A model generated the notes under the pieces. It was given only the letters and a program-made list of their open reading frames with translations. It searched no databases and was not told the origin of the DNA. DNA of 64,000 nt from JACKFE01 sp050248735 (GTDB lineage: Bacteria; Nitrospirota; Nitrospiria; Nitrospirales; UBA8639): NCBI GenBank assembly GCA_050248735.1, contig JBFWRU010000003.1, positions 186,001 to 250,000 of the forward strand, given 5' to 3'. Of the stretch, positions 1-10,120 are shown in pieces; the stretch's first letter is position 1; each line of letters opens with the position of its first letter. Position numbers and translations under genes: made by a program.

Positions 1-172
1 GATGCCCCAGAAACACTTTTCCTCCCATTTCCTCCAGGCGACGAATAGTCTCCGAATAGGTCATGTCGGAACCCGTCACCTTGTACCCCAAGGTCAACAA
101 GACCTCGGCGATACCGCTCATGCCGCTTCCCCCAATTCCAATCAAATGAATGTGCTGGATCTTTCGAAACAT
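1..172 (-). CDS. murC: UDP-N-acetylmuramate--L-alanine ligase (MurC), N-terminal part only
   Basis: MurC adds L-alanine to UDP-MurNAc, the first step of the peptide stem, in the cytoplasm. Only the first 57 codons are inside the window; the gene runs off the left edge. The visible part carries the N-terminal Rossmann nucleotide-binding loop (HLIGIGGSGMSG, about residues 9-20) followed by a GSDM motif, as expected for MurC. I chose the ATG at 172 because it leaves the usual short lead before the glycine-rich loop. An in-frame ATG at 205 is possible, and the frame stays open further upstream. Neither start has a clear ribosome binding site. It follows murG in the dcw operon. Confidence 0.85.
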   Translation of the reverse strand, partial: MFRKIQHIHLIGIGGSGMSGIAEVLLTLGYKVTGSDMTYSETIRRLEEMGGKVFLGH

Positions 173-511
173 AGGTTCTTTGACGTTCAAGTCCGCCAGA
201 AGCATATGGAAAACCAGGCCATATCCGTGGTAGGGCCTTAAGGCATCTGGACTTGTGCCGGTCAAATGGGTTCCCGTTCCAATCACAGGAAGCCGACTTG
301 AACCAAGCCTTAAGCCTGTGGCCATTGGCGCGCGCAAGCCAATTCATGTCGTGTTGCATCTTGGCCATCGTTTTCTCAAAGACTCTGGCAACCCTTGAAA
401 CCGTCTCCTCTTGTTAAAGGTTGAACTACCTCATGACTCTTTGTTTCCCGATATCTTTCCTACGCTTTTCCGGCCTCATGTGATTTATCAGCGGATCTCA
501 CCTTTCCGGTC
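173..511. other. gap between murG and murC
   Basis: This gap of about 340 bases is large for a dcw operon in which other junctions overlap or nearly touch. I see no convincing gene in it. The murC frame is open for tens of codons upstream of the chosen start, so an N-terminal extension of MurC is possible, but that extension does not resemble a known domain to me. Confidence 0.4.
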
Positions 512-1597
512 TTAGGCTGCCGGATGGTTGACCAATGACAGACAGGCCTCCACCATCTGTTCGGTGGCATGAATTTTCCGCAAGGCCCAGCTCCGTTCCG
601 CCATCGACTGAAGATGTTCCGGATGCTGAATGAACCCTTCGATCTCCTCGGCCAGCCGTGCACCCGTCAACTGGGATTGAGGGATCGCCCGTGCGGCGCC
701 CTGCTCCACAACGGCCTGCGCATTCTTATCCTGATGCCGGTGGGTTGCCTGAGGAAAGGGAACAAGAATCCCGACTTTTCCATAGGCCGCTAATTCCGCC
801 AGAGTGCTGGCTCCCGACCGGCACACCACGATATCCGCCCGTAATAATTGCTTGGGCATGTCAAAGAGAAAAGCCTGAACGTCTGCATTCACGCCAAGCC
901 GGATATATTCTGCACGAACGCGTTCAAGATCCTGAGGGCCGGTTTGATGGGTAATGGTCAACTGGCGCCGTATCATGGATGAGGCGGCCACGGCCTCCAA
1001 CATGGCAGAATTAATCGCCCGAGCTCCCTGGCTTCCGCCAAATACCAACACATGAGACACGTTCGAACTCATTGGAACCGGACTATCACGAATGAAATCC
1101 TTCCGGACCGGCGTGCCGATGACCTGCGTATTCTTGGATTGAAAAAACTGCCGTGCGCTCTCGAAGGCCAGGAAAATCAGATCGGCAAAAGGCCCCAATA
1201 CCCGGTTGGCTATTCCCGGCATGGCATTGGGTTCCAGCAACACTCGCGGAATGCGTAAGATCCAGGCTGCCAGAATCACCGGAGGACTAAAATATCCCCC
1301 TGTGCCAATGACCAGGTGGGTTTTCTGTTTTCGGAGAAGACCGATCGCTTGCCACATCGAATAGGGGAGCAGACACAAAGCCCGTATCATGTCCACGGGA
1401 TTTCGACCCACCAATCCTTCGACTCGAATCCGTTCAAATGTAAAGCCTTCCTTCCTCAATATCTCTCCTTCAAGGGATTTCCCCGATCCAATGAACAACA
1501 CCTCTCCCTGCGGGTCACGCCGTTGAAATTCTTTGGCATAGGCGATGGCCGGATAGAGATGGCCTCCGGTGCCCCCCGCGGCAATCACAATCTTCAT
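512..1597 (-). CDS. murG: UDP-GlcNAc:lipid I N-acetylglucosaminyltransferase (MurG)
   Basis: MurG is a peripheral inner-membrane enzyme. It transfers GlcNAc from UDP-GlcNAc to lipid I, making lipid II. The 361-residue product has the family length. It starts with the signature loop GGTGGHLYPA (residues 8-17), and has a second glycine-rich loop FGGSQGAR near residue 190 and the donor-binding CRSGASTLAE motif near residue 260, typical of GT-B glycosyltransferase family 28. It lies 12 bases downstream of ftsW in the same operon, so it is probably cotranscribed. Nothing looks truncated. Confidence 0.97.
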   Translation of the reverse strand: MKIVIAAGGTGGHLYPAIAYAKEFQRRDPQGEVLFIGSGKSLEGEILRKEGFTFERIRVEGLVGRNPVDMIRALCLLPYSMWQAIGLLRKQKTHLVIGTGGYFSPPVILAAWILRIPRVLLEPNAMPGIANRVLGPFADLIFLAFESARQFFQSKNTQVIGTPVRKDFIRDSPVPMSSNVSHVLVFGGSQGARAINSAMLEAVAASSMIRRQLTITHQTGPQDLERVRAEYIRLGVNADVQAFLFDMPKQLLRADIVVCRSGASTLAELAAYGKVGILVPFPQATHRHQDKNAQAVVEQGAARAIPQSQLTGARLAEEIEGFIQHPEHLQSMAERSWALRKIHATEQMVEACLSLVNHPAA

Positions 1598-1609
1598 TCC
1601 TGGATTCCT

Positions 1610-2782
1610 CTAATCCAGGGAGGGCGCTCGTCCCTGTCGCGCGATACTCAGTAATATCCCAATGGCCAACATGGTCGTGAGCAACGAAGAACCCCCGTAG
1701 CTAACCAATGGCAGGGTCAATCCTTTGGTTGGTAACATCCCACATACCACCCCGACATTGATCAAGGCTTGCAAACCCACCAACAACGTAATGCCCAGAG
1801 CCAGATACCGGCCGAATAAATCCGGAGCCAACGCGGCCACCCGAAATCCCTTAAACACCAAAATGGCAAATAACGCCAATAATCCCGAGGTGCCCATCAG
1901 GCCAAGCTCTTCTCCCACTAGGGCAAAGACAAAATCCGTATGCCCTTCTGGCAGATATAATAACTTTTGTTGGCCCTGTCCCAAGCCCACGCCGAACAGC
2001 CCGCCATGCTTCAAGGAAATGAGGGATTGCACCAATTGGTACCCTGGTCCATCCCGAACCGGCCAGGGATCCCAAAACGTCATCAACCGCTCAATGCGTT
2101 CCGGACTGATCCAAATCAGCGCGAGAAATCCAGCCACCAGAGGGACACCCAACACGGCCAGGTGTCGAATTCGGGCTCCGGCCAGATACATCATCCCCAG
2201 AAAGACCAAGCCGATCACCACCGTACTTCCCAGATCAGGTTCCACCACAATCAAGGCACAAATCACGCCGACCACCAGTAACGGCGGTAAGAGACCTTGG
2301 CGCCAATCGGTCATTTGTCGATTCGGGTTCGACAGGTAGGCGGCCAGGTAGAGCACGATGCCCAGTTTGGCCATTTCGGTGGGCTGCACGGAGAGAACAC
2401 CTAACGATAACCATCGCCTAGCTCGATTGACCACGGTGCCCATGACCAACACCATCACCAGACTCCCCACACACAGGAGAATGATGAGCGGCACCCAGCC
2501 CTTCCATTTGTCATAAGGAATGTTCATGGCGCCGAACAAGACACCAAATCCCAAGATCATCCAGAGAATTTGCCGTTGCAGGTAATACGTGGATGTTTCA
2601 CCCAGGACCCCGCTCGCGCTGAACACCATCACAATTCCACCAAGAGAAATAGCCAGGGTAATCCCCAAAATCAGCGGGTCGGCCCGTTGGCGTCCCACCG
2701 TCGTCCGGTCTTGAAAGAGATCGGCCCACACGCTCAAATCCCGATGCGCATTACGGCGTCTCAATAAAGACGTCAGTCCCAT
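1610..2782 (-). CDS. ftsW: peptidoglycan glycosyltransferase FtsW (SEDS family)
   Basis: FtsW is the SEDS-family glycan polymerase of the divisome and works with the transpeptidase FtsI. The 390-residue product starts with about 35 cytoplasmic residues and then has about ten hydrophobic helices. Conserved SEDS segments are visible: QPTEMAKLGIVLYLA in the central part, and near the C-terminus the GLTLPLVSYGGSS motif that marks FtsW/RodA/SpoVE. Its position between murD and murG favours FtsW over RodA. The start abuts the murD stop with no spacer, suggesting translational coupling. Confidence 0.95.
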   Translation of the reverse strand: MGLTSLLRRRNAHRDLSVWADLFQDRTTVGRQRADPLILGITLAISLGGIVMVFSASGVLGETSTYYLQRQILWMILGFGVLFGAMNIPYDKWKGWVPLIILLCVGSLVMVLVMGTVVNRARRWLSLGVLSVQPTEMAKLGIVLYLAAYLSNPNRQMTDWRQGLLPPLLVVGVICALIVVEPDLGSTVVIGLVFLGMMYLAGARIRHLAVLGVPLVAGFLALIWISPERIERLMTFWDPWPVRDGPGYQLVQSLISLKHGGLFGVGLGQGQQKLLYLPEGHTDFVFALVGEELGLMGTSGLLALFAILVFKGFRVAALAPDLFGRYLALGITLLVGLQALINVGVVCGMLPTKGLTLPLVSYGGSSLLTTMLAIGILLSIARQGRAPSLD

Positions 2783-4207
2783 CTAAGGCAGTTCTCCTAC
2801 GATACGTTTAAATTCCTGTCCCCGATGGTGATAATTTCGAAACATGTCAAAACTGGCACAGGCCGGAGAAAACAGGACCACGTCCCCGGGAGAGGCCGCT
2901 TGAGCGGCCTGGGCAACGGCCTCGGTCAGGGAGGCCACGACGGTCAAAGGCTTCACATGCCCGAGGGCAGCTTTGATGATTGGGGCGGCCTCGCCGATCA
3001 CGACCAGACGTTTCACACCCCGCCCAATACTCTCTGCAAGCTGAGAAAAATCTCCGCCCTTATCTTTCCCGCCCAGTATCAGGATCAACGGCTCATGAAA
3101 ACTCTGAATCGCTTTCAACGTGGCATCGACGTTCGTGCCCTTCGAGTCATTGATAAACCGGATACCCTGCCATTCCCGAACCGGTTCCAACGCATGTTCA
3201 AACGCAGGAGCATGCTTCAATCCTTGAACAATGTCCGGCACCGAACAGCCGCACAGTAAACCCACTCCAATCGCCACCATGGCATTGGCGAGATTATGAT
3301 CCCCCCGCAGCGAGACCTGATCGCGCTCCATAATCGAGATCTCGGCTCCATTCATGCGTGCTCGAATGGTAGTCCCCTCAAGATACACCCCACGTTCAAC
3401 GCGGCCCTTCAAGCTGAAGGCGTAATGCCGTGAGGGAGCTTGGGCCACCATGGATCGCACCACCGAATCATCCCAGTTGATGAAGGCGATATCTTCGGGA
3501 GTCTGATTTTCGAATATCCGTTGCTTGGTCTGGATATAATCTTCCTTGGTCGGATGACGATCCAGATGGTCCGGCGTGACATTGAGCAGAACAGCCACGT
3601 GAGGTTGAAATCGATGAATCGCTTCCAATTGAAAACTGGACACTTCAGCCACAATCCATTCGTAGGCTGACTCAACCGGACTCCCTCCGGGTCTTGGAAC
3701 GGCCTCACAGAGCGGGGTCCCCAGATTACCACCGACAAAAGCCGACTTCCCGCTTTGCTGAAGAACGACTCCAATCAGTCGGACCGTCGTGCTTTTGCCA
3801 TTCGTGCCGGTCACTGCAATAATAGGAACGGGCAATAACCAGCTGGCCAGTTCTATTTCGGCAATGACCGGAATACCCCGCTCGTTCAGGCTCCGAACGA
3901 CCGGATGTTCTTTCGGGACGCCAGGGCTTATCACCACAAGCTCCGCGTTCTCACATCCCTTTTCCACCTGTTTGCCCACTAGCACGTCAACACCCTGCCG
4001 AAGAAAACGATCTCGAGCCTGCTGGACTTCCTCAGTATTACGCTCTTCGACAATCGTCACCGTGGCTCCCAAAGCGACCAACAAATGAGCCGCCGACTCG
4101 CCACTCCGGCCCAATCCAAAGACGGTCACGGGCTTGCCCTTCCAATTCGTGACGGGAGACACCGTGCCAGGAGGCATCACTGCGTGTTTCACTCCTTCAA
4201 TAGTCAT
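2783..4207 (-). CDS. murD: UDP-N-acetylmuramoyl-L-alanine--D-glutamate ligase (MurD)
   Basis: MurD adds D-glutamate to UDP-MurNAc-L-Ala using ATP. The frame is open upstream to 4276, but that extension overlaps mraY and has no similarity to the family. I place the start at the ATG at 4207, giving 474 residues, about the family length. An N-terminal Rossmann-like segment with GLGRSG is near residues 31-36. The ATP loop GTNGKST is at 134-140, and a Mur-ligase central motif (NVTPDHLDRH) lies further on. The C-terminal ligase domain includes FINDSKGTN. It lies 11 bases after mraY. Confidence 0.94.
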   Translation of the reverse strand: MTIEGVKHAVMPPGTVSPVTNWKGKPVTVFGLGRSGESAAHLLVALGATVTIVEERNTEEVQQARDRFLRQGVDVLVGKQVEKGCENAELVVISPGVPKEHPVVRSLNERGIPVIAEIELASWLLPVPIIAVTGTNGKSTTVRLIGVVLQQSGKSAFVGGNLGTPLCEAVPRPGGSPVESAYEWIVAEVSSFQLEAIHRFQPHVAVLLNVTPDHLDRHPTKEDYIQTKQRIFENQTPEDIAFINWDDSVVRSMVAQAPSRHYAFSLKGRVERGVYLEGTTIRARMNGAEISIMERDQVSLRGDHNLANAMVAIGVGLLCGCSVPDIVQGLKHAPAFEHALEPVREWQGIRFINDSKGTNVDATLKAIQSFHEPLILILGGKDKGGDFSQLAESIGRGVKRLVVIGEAAPIIKAALGHVKPLTVVASLTEAVAQAAQAASPGDVVLFSPACASFDMFRNYHHRGQEFKRIVGELP

Positions 4208-4218
4208 CAAGGCACAAC

Positions 4219-5295
4219 TCACCGCAACTTCAGGGTACTGATGCTTAACAGGCCTAGAATAATGGCCAGGATCCACAGCCTGACGACGACCTTCGGTTCC
4301 TCCCAGCCTTTCATTTCAAAATGATGATGAATGGGCGCCATCAGGAAAATCCGTTTCCCTCGTGATTTGAAAGACAACACCTGAAAAATGACCGAGACGG
4401 CTTCCATGACAAACACCCCGCCTATCAGGACCAATAACAATTCATGCTTACACACCACGGCGACCGTCCCCAATGCAGCCCCCAGGGGTAATGACCCCAC
4501 ATCTCCCATGAAGACCGAAGCCGGGTAGGTGTTAAACCAGAGGAATCCGAGCCCCGCGCCGATAATAGAAGCGGTCAACACGGCCAGTTCCCCGGCACCA
4601 TCAATATGAGGAATCAGCAAATATTCCGAGACCAACCGATTGCCCACCGCCCAAGCCACCACCGTATAGGCCATAGCCGCAATAATGACCGGCCCGACGG
4701 CCAGGCCATCCAAACCATCCGTGAGATTGACCGCATTCGAACACCCCACAATCACCAATATGGCAAACGGGATGTAGAATACTCCCAAATCCGGTTTGAA
4801 ATTTTTAAAAAACGGCACGCTCAACTCGGTGGAATAAGCCGGGGACAGATAAAAAAAGAGTCCAATACCCAAGGCCACGCCTAATTGCCCGAAAAACTTT
4901 TGGGCGGCCGATAACCCCTTTGAACGCCCTTTTAAAATTTTGATGTAATCATCGACAAATCCTACTAATCCAAAGCCCACAACCGACAGCAATACTAACC
5001 ACACATAGAGGTTTGTGACATCGGCCCACAGCACCGTTGACAACACCACCGAAAAAATAATCAGGACCCCGCCCATGGTAGGCGTTCCCGATTTACTGAG
5101 GTGCGACTGGGGGCCATCCGTCCTGATTTTTTGCCCCAGCTTGAGAGCCTGTAAGCGCTTAATCATGGGAGGGGTAAAGAAAAACACCAGGAGAAATGCC
5201 GTAATGGCGGCATAGATCATCCTGAAACTCAAATACTTAAATACATTAAAGAGCGCGAAATCAGAATGAAGTGGATAGAGCCAGAGATAGAGCAT
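4219..5295 (-). CDS. mraY: phospho-N-acetylmuramoyl-pentapeptide transferase (MraY)
   Basis: MraY couples UDP-MurNAc-pentapeptide to undecaprenyl phosphate to make lipid I at the inner membrane. The 358-residue protein has about ten hydrophobic helices. It carries the family signatures: the aspartate pair in GFVDDYIK in the first third, NAVNLTDGLDGLA near residue 190, the GDVGSLPLG loop, and the histidine-rich APIHHHFE near the C-terminus. The N-terminus (MLYLWLYPLHS) matches the usual MraY start. It is followed closely by murD and preceded by a 108-base gap after murF. Confidence 0.97.
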   Translation of the reverse strand: MLYLWLYPLHSDFALFNVFKYLSFRMIYAAITAFLLVFFFTPPMIKRLQALKLGQKIRTDGPQSHLSKSGTPTMGGVLIIFSVVLSTVLWADVTNLYVWLVLLSVVGFGLVGFVDDYIKILKGRSKGLSAAQKFFGQLGVALGIGLFFYLSPAYSTELSVPFFKNFKPDLGVFYIPFAILVIVGCSNAVNLTDGLDGLAVGPVIIAAMAYTVVAWAVGNRLVSEYLLIPHIDGAGELAVLTASIIGAGLGFLWFNTYPASVFMGDVGSLPLGAALGTVAVVCKHELLLVLIGGVFVMEAVSVIFQVLSFKSRGKRIFLMAPIHHHFEMKGWEEPKVVVRLWILAIILGLLSISTLKLR

Positions 5296-5403
5296 GAGAT
5301 CAATTCACCTCAAAACAACCGTTCACAAATTCTTCATCTGGAGCATGTCCGGTCACGCATATTCCAACGCGTGGGAGGGACGGGGTCCATCGGTGCCGTC
5401 CTC

Positions 5404-6819
5404 TTACCGGCCTTTCACAACCTCCAACACCCGTTCCATTCTTGCCCCGCGCGAAGCCTTCACCAAGACCACGTCTCCCCGTTTTACTAAGGACTGCAAC
5501 ACCTGTCCCGCTTCCACTGCATCGCTCGCTTGCAATACGTGGATCGTCCGACTCACTTTTTCGGCTCCCGCTTTCATGTCTGCCCCAAATCGTCCACAGG
5601 CCACTAAATGCGAGACACCTTTTTTTGCGGCATACCGTCCGATGTCTTCATGAAATTGCGCTTCCTGTGGCCCCAGCTCCAACATGTCTCCCAACACGGC
5701 AATCGTTCGCCGTGCCGGGTCCAGACCGACTAACACATCAAGCGCGGCTTTGACGGAAGCCGGATTGGCGTTGTAACAGTCATTGAGATAGATGACCCCT
5801 CCCCAACGCCGGATTTCGGAACGCATCGGGGCTGGTCGAAAGGATTCAAGCCCATCCAGTATATCGGAAGGCGACACACCCAGAGCCCAGCCCGTGGCGA
5901 TCCCTGCCAAGGCATTGGAAATATTATGTCGGCCCATGGTTCGGACGACAGCCCGTTTGGGTCTCTTCAAATGCGGAAAGGACACCAAAAATTCCGTGTT
6001 CCGTCCATCCCAGGTGACTTGAGACCCACGAATGTCCGCGTGAGGTGAAAACCCAAAAGACACCACCGGGCAAGGGGCTTTCCGTGTAAATTGAGCAAAA
6101 TATCTGTCATCCGCATTCAAAATGGCCGTGCCGTTTTGAGGAAGACAAGGCAACAATTCACGCTTTGAGGCCGCTGAACGGGCCAGTGTCCCATAAAACT
6201 CCAAATGGTCCGGTCCAACATTCGTGATTACACCCACTGTCGGTTTGACAATTTCACAGAGCTGGGAAGTTTGACCGACCTGATCGACTCCCATTTCCAC
6301 AACCGCGACCTGGTGGCAAGCATGCAATCGAAGCAAGGTTTTGGGCACTCCTATCGCATTATTAAAATTTCCCTGAGTCTTTAACACCCTCCATTGAGTA
6401 TGCAACACACCACTGATCATTTCCTTGGTTGTGGTTTTTCCATTACTTCCCGTGATGGCCACCACCGGAATCGAAAAGCGCTGCCGGTGAAAGGCTCCTA
6501 ATTCCTGATACGCTCGAAGCGTGTCTTTCACGGCCACAAGCGTAAACACGGCACCGGCCGACTCGACCTTGCGGATATTCCGTAAGGCTTCCCATGCCTG
6601 TGCCTCTGCCACCACTGCCCCGGCAGCACCAGACTGGCAGGCCTTACCCACAAATTGGTGCCCGTCAAACTGTGCTCCCTGCAAGGCCACAAACAACGCT
6701 CCCTTGGTGACGTGTCGTGAATCTGTTTGAATATTCCGGAAACGTCTACGCCCTCCCCCTCCAATCACCAGGGTCCCCCTGGTCGCCCGCAAAATTTCCG
6801 CAACCTCAAACACCGCCAT
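5404..6819 (-). CDS. murF: UDP-MurNAc-tripeptide--D-Ala-D-Ala ligase (MurF)
   Basis: MurF adds the D-Ala-D-Ala dipeptide, completing the UDP-MurNAc pentapeptide. The 471-residue product has the typical N-terminal fold with NIQTDSRHV followed by ALFVALQG. The Mur-ligase ATP loop GSNGKTTTKEM is near residue 124. It also has NVGPDHLEFYG and a C-terminal DCYNANPASVKAAL motif characteristic of MurF. It lies 15 bases downstream of murE. Confidence 0.96.
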   Translation of the reverse strand: MAVFEVAEILRATRGTLVIGGGGRRRFRNIQTDSRHVTKGALFVALQGAQFDGHQFVGKACQSGAAGAVVAEAQAWEALRNIRKVESAGAVFTLVAVKDTLRAYQELGAFHRQRFSIPVVAITGSNGKTTTKEMISGVLHTQWRVLKTQGNFNNAIGVPKTLLRLHACHQVAVVEMGVDQVGQTSQLCEIVKPTVGVITNVGPDHLEFYGTLARSAASKRELLPCLPQNGTAILNADDRYFAQFTRKAPCPVVSFGFSPHADIRGSQVTWDGRNTEFLVSFPHLKRPKRAVVRTMGRHNISNALAGIATGWALGVSPSDILDGLESFRPAPMRSEIRRWGGVIYLNDCYNANPASVKAALDVLVGLDPARRTIAVLGDMLELGPQEAQFHEDIGRYAAKKGVSHLVACGRFGADMKAGAEKVSRTIHVLQASDAVEAGQVLQSLVKRGDVVLVKASRGARMERVLEVVKGR

Positions 6820-6834
6820 GCTGCCGATGTCCCG

Positions 6835-8349
6835 TCATGCCCGAGCCATCCGTTGTCGGATGACTGCCCTGGCAACCTCTCGATCATCAAAATGAATCTT
6901 CTCTGTTCCCACAATCTGGTAATCCTCATGTCCTTTTCCTGCAATCAAGACCAGATCACCTGCCACGGCAACTTCAATGGCCCGATTGATCGCCTGAGCG
7001 CGATCAGGAATGACCTCATACGGACAACGATCATGAACAGGAAGCGCCAGGATGCCCTGCTCTATTTGCTTCAGGATCACATCCGGATTTTCAGTCCTCG
7101 GGTTATCCGAGGTGAGAAACACCAAATCACTTTCCCGAACCGCCACGCTGCCCATTTTGGGTCTTTTCCCAGGATCTCGGTCCCCGCCGCAGCCAAATAC
7201 CGTGATCACCCGCCCTTGCTTGATCACCTTGGCGGCTGCCAGTAAACGAGTGAGCGCATCATCGGTGTGGGCATAATCCACCACGACGGTGAAGGGTTGT
7301 CCTTCCTGAATTCGCTCAAACCGCCCAGGCACATTGGTGACCGAGGCCAATTGACGCTCCAGAACCTCTGGAGTCAATCCCATGGCCAATCCAATTCCTA
7401 TGGCGGCCAGCATATTGGACACATTGTGCTCTCCGACCAGTTGGCTATGAATGCGCAACGGCCCGCAGGGGGTGTTCACGGAAAAGGTCGTGCCGTTCAT
7501 GGCTAACTGCATTTGCTCGGCGTGAATATCCGCTGGTTGGTGAATGCCATAGGTCCAAACGGGAATGGGACAAGATTTCAGAAGCGCCGCGGCAGAGGGA
7601 TCATCACGATTGATGACTGCCCGTTTGGGTTTGGTCTTTTGGATGTTTCCGACAAAATCGGTAAACAATCGCTGCTTGGCCAGGAAGTACTGCTCGAAGG
7701 TGGAGTGATAATCTAAGTGATCTTGAGTCAAATTCGTGAACACCACAATGTCGAATTCACATCCGGCCACGCGGTCCATCGCTAACGCATGGGAAGACAC
7801 TTCCATCACAGCGACATCCACCCGTGCTTCCACCATCTCCGCCAACATGGCCTGTAACTGGACCGCTCCCGGCGTCGTATGGGATGCCACCCGCCGTTGA
7901 TTGCCAAAGACGTAACCGACTGTCCCCAGTAACCCTACCGAATGCCCGTTCCCCTCTAATAACGATTGAGCCAAATGGGTCACGGTGGTTTTTCCGTTGG
8001 TCCCGGTCACCCCAATCATCGTGAGGTGGGCCGAGGGAGTTCGGTGCAACCGGGCTGCCAGGAGTCCCAAGGCTTTCCGGGAATTCGGCACACAGATGAA
8101 GGGAAAATGCTCCTTGCCTTTGGTGGCGGGTACACCGCCACTTGGCTCCTCCACCACGACCCCCACAGCCCCTTGCCCTTGGACCTGAGAGACGAAATGA
8201 TGTCCGTCCACATGCTCCCCTTTGATTGCCACAAACAATGAACCAGGCTTTACCAATCTGGAGTCATCGGTTACATCCGAGACCCCGACCCTCAAATCAC
8301 CGCCGGTGGTCGTCACCTCCACGGTCGAAATTAACTCTTGAAGCGTCAC
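6835..8349 (-). CDS. murE: UDP-MurNAc-L-Ala-D-Glu--meso-DAP ligase (MurE)
   Basis: MurE adds the third stem residue. The sequence has DNPRTENP, the DNPR motif typical of enzymes that use meso-diaminopimelate, which fits a Gram-negative cell. The ATP loop is GTNGKTTVTHL and the nucleotide-interacting NLTQDHLDYH follows. The frame is open upstream to 8517 inside ftsI, but similarity starts at VTLQELI. I therefore call the GTG at 8349, four bases after the ftsI stop, giving 504 residues. No ATG and no good ribosome binding site are present there, so coupling to ftsI is likely. Confidence 0.93.
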   Translation of the reverse strand: MTLQELISTVEVTTTGGDLRVGVSDVTDDSRLVKPGSLFVAIKGEHVDGHHFVSQVQGQGAVGVVVEEPSGGVPATKGKEHFPFICVPNSRKALGLLAARLHRTPSAHLTMIGVTGTNGKTTVTHLAQSLLEGNGHSVGLLGTVGYVFGNQRRVASHTTPGAVQLQAMLAEMVEARVDVAVMEVSSHALAMDRVAGCEFDIVVFTNLTQDHLDYHSTFEQYFLAKQRLFTDFVGNIQKTKPKRAVINRDDPSAAALLKSCPIPVWTYGIHQPADIHAEQMQLAMNGTTFSVNTPCGPLRIHSQLVGEHNVSNMLAAIGIGLAMGLTPEVLERQLASVTNVPGRFERIQEGQPFTVVVDYAHTDDALTRLLAAAKVIKQGRVITVFGCGGDRDPGKRPKMGSVAVRESDLVFLTSDNPRTENPDVILKQIEQGILALPVHDRCPYEVIPDRAQAINRAIEVAVAGDLVLIAGKGHEDYQIVGTEKIHFDDREVARAVIRQRMARA

Positions 8350-8353
8350 GTGA

Positions 8354-10120
8354 TTATTGTATGACGGTCCTGGAACCGGTTCCCGCTGTCGCCGAGGCCG
8401 TTTGAATGAAATGCGTCCCGCCCGGCAAGACACCCAAATACGGCAACACGCGTTCAGCCACTTTTTTGAACACGGGAGCGGCAATTTCTCCTCCCCATTT
8501 CCCGACATGCGGCTCATCCACCATCACCAACATGGTCACACGTGGGTGTTCAACCGGCGCAAATCCCAGAAATGACACAATCACTTTTGATGAAGAATAG
8601 GTCCCGGCCTCTTTATCGAATTTTTGGGCCGTTCCAGTCTTGCCGGCCACCCGGTACTCTTCCAGTTTGGCTCGCTTTCCGGTTCCCTTTTCCACAGCCA
8701 ATTCCAATATTTGAGCCATCATGGCCGCCGTGTCAGGGAAAATGGCGTCTTTCATTTCCTCTGGTTTATTAACCTGAATGGGTGTGCCGTATTGATCCAG
8801 AACGGACGCAATAACATAGGGTTTCATCAGACGCCCGCCATTGGCTATTGCTGACATCGCTCTCACCAATTGAATGGGTGTCACGGAAATTTCTTGGCCC
8901 ATGGCGATCGAGGACAAGGAACGCCCACTCCAATGACTCGGATCACTGAGACTGCCCGGTGATTCCCCTGGAAGGTCAATCCCGGTCTTTTCTCCAAATC
9001 CAAAGGCTTTCAGATAGTGATAGAAACGTGCAGGCCCTAAGGCGTCAGCCATCTTAATGGCTCCGACATTGCTTGATTGGGCCAAGGCCTCAGAAAATGT
9101 CATCCAGCTGGATTTGGCGGGATCATGCACAATCGTCCCCGCCACCGGCATCTGTCCTTCATTCCCATAAATGAGCGTGACCGGTGTCATCACTTTTTCC
9201 TGCAAGGCTCCAGCGGCTGCGACAATCTTGACCGTCGACCCAGGTTCATAGGGATTCGTAAGGATCCAATTCAGCCTTTCGGAATCCGTAAATTTTTGAT
9301 AGTGATTGGGATCATATGTCGGGTATAAGGCCCACGCTAAAATTGCACCCGTCATGGGATCCATCATCACAATACTGCCGGATTTGGCTTCACTTTTCTT
9401 GATGATGGCCGCCAATTCTTCTTCAGCGATGAATTGGACGACTTCATCAATGGTCAACTGAAGACTGTACCCCGCAGGGACTCGATCCGAAGCCTGGTCC
9501 TGAGGCTGCGCAATTTTTCGCCCCAGCGCATCCCGTTGATACTGGACCAGATTCTTATGTCCGCGCAGTAGGGGCTCATACTGATGTTCAACGCCCCCTA
9601 GACCTTGACTATCAATACCGGCATACCCCACGACATGAGAGACCAGCGTACCTTTGGGGTAAAATCGATGAGGCTCCTTCACTAATTCCAAGCCTGGAAG
9701 ATTCAACGCTTCAATTTTTTTCGCGAGGGGTTCAGGGATATGACGTTGTACCCAGACGAAATGTTCATCTCCCGCCAACTCTCTGCCTAAATGTTCGGCG
9801 TCTTTATTTAAAATCGGCGCAAGAGCCCGCGCCGCTTGCTTTGGGTTGGCTACCAATGTCGGCCTGGCAATCAGAGAGGACATCTCAACATTCATTGCCA
9901 ACGGATGGCCCTGATAGTCGTAAATCGTTCCACGGTCAGGCCGAATCACGATTGTTTTATGATGTTGCCGGTCGGCTTGTCGGGCCCCATCCTCGGCTTG
10001 CAAAACCTGCAAAAAGAATAACCGGCAAAACACCAGGGAAAATCCCAACATGAGACCGATGCAGAGCACGCCGCTTCGCACTCGACAGATGGGATGGACT
10101 TCCGCTTGACTTATTTTCAT
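8354..10120 (-). CDS. ftsI: septal peptidoglycan transpeptidase FtsI (PBP3 class)
   Basis: This is a class B penicillin-binding protein, the divisome crosslinking enzyme that acts in the periplasm. The 588-residue product has one N-terminal membrane anchor (about residues 18-38), a PBP dimerisation domain, and the transpeptidase domain with all three active-site motifs: STVK (nucleophile serine), SSN and KTGT. Its start overlaps the ftsL stop by four bases (ATGA), a sign of translational coupling. The C-terminal tail after the catalytic domain is short, with no PASTA repeats. Confidence 0.96.
   Translation of the reverse strand: MKISQAEVHPICRVRSGVLCIGLMLGFSLVFCRLFFLQVLQAEDGARQADRQHHKTIVIRPDRGTIYDYQGHPLAMNVEMSSLIARPTLVANPKQAARALAPILNKDAEHLGRELAGDEHFVWVQRHIPEPLAKKIEALNLPGLELVKEPHRFYPKGTLVSHVVGYAGIDSQGLGGVEHQYEPLLRGHKNLVQYQRDALGRKIAQPQDQASDRVPAGYSLQLTIDEVVQFIAEEELAAIIKKSEAKSGSIVMMDPMTGAILAWALYPTYDPNHYQKFTDSERLNWILTNPYEPGSTVKIVAAAGALQEKVMTPVTLIYGNEGQMPVAGTIVHDPAKSSWMTFSEALAQSSNVGAIKMADALGPARFYHYLKAFGFGEKTGIDLPGESPGSLSDPSHWSGRSLSSIAMGQEISVTPIQLVRAMSAIANGGRLMKPYVIASVLDQYGTPIQVNKPEEMKDAIFPDTAAMMAQILELAVEKGTGKRAKLEEYRVAGKTGTAQKFDKEAGTYSSSKVIVSFLGFAPVEHPRVTMLVMVDEPHVGKWGGEIAAPVFKKVAERVLPYLGVLPGGTHFIQTASATAGTGSRTVIQ

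Noticed and set aside
1725..2339. 204-codon open frame opposite ftsW
   Set aside because: It is fully antisense to a well-supported gene, has composition unlike a protein family (rich in N, P, R, T) and has no ribosome binding site.
4208..4276. N-terminal extension of MurD
   Set aside because: It overlaps the mraY coding end and shows no Mur-ligase sequence.
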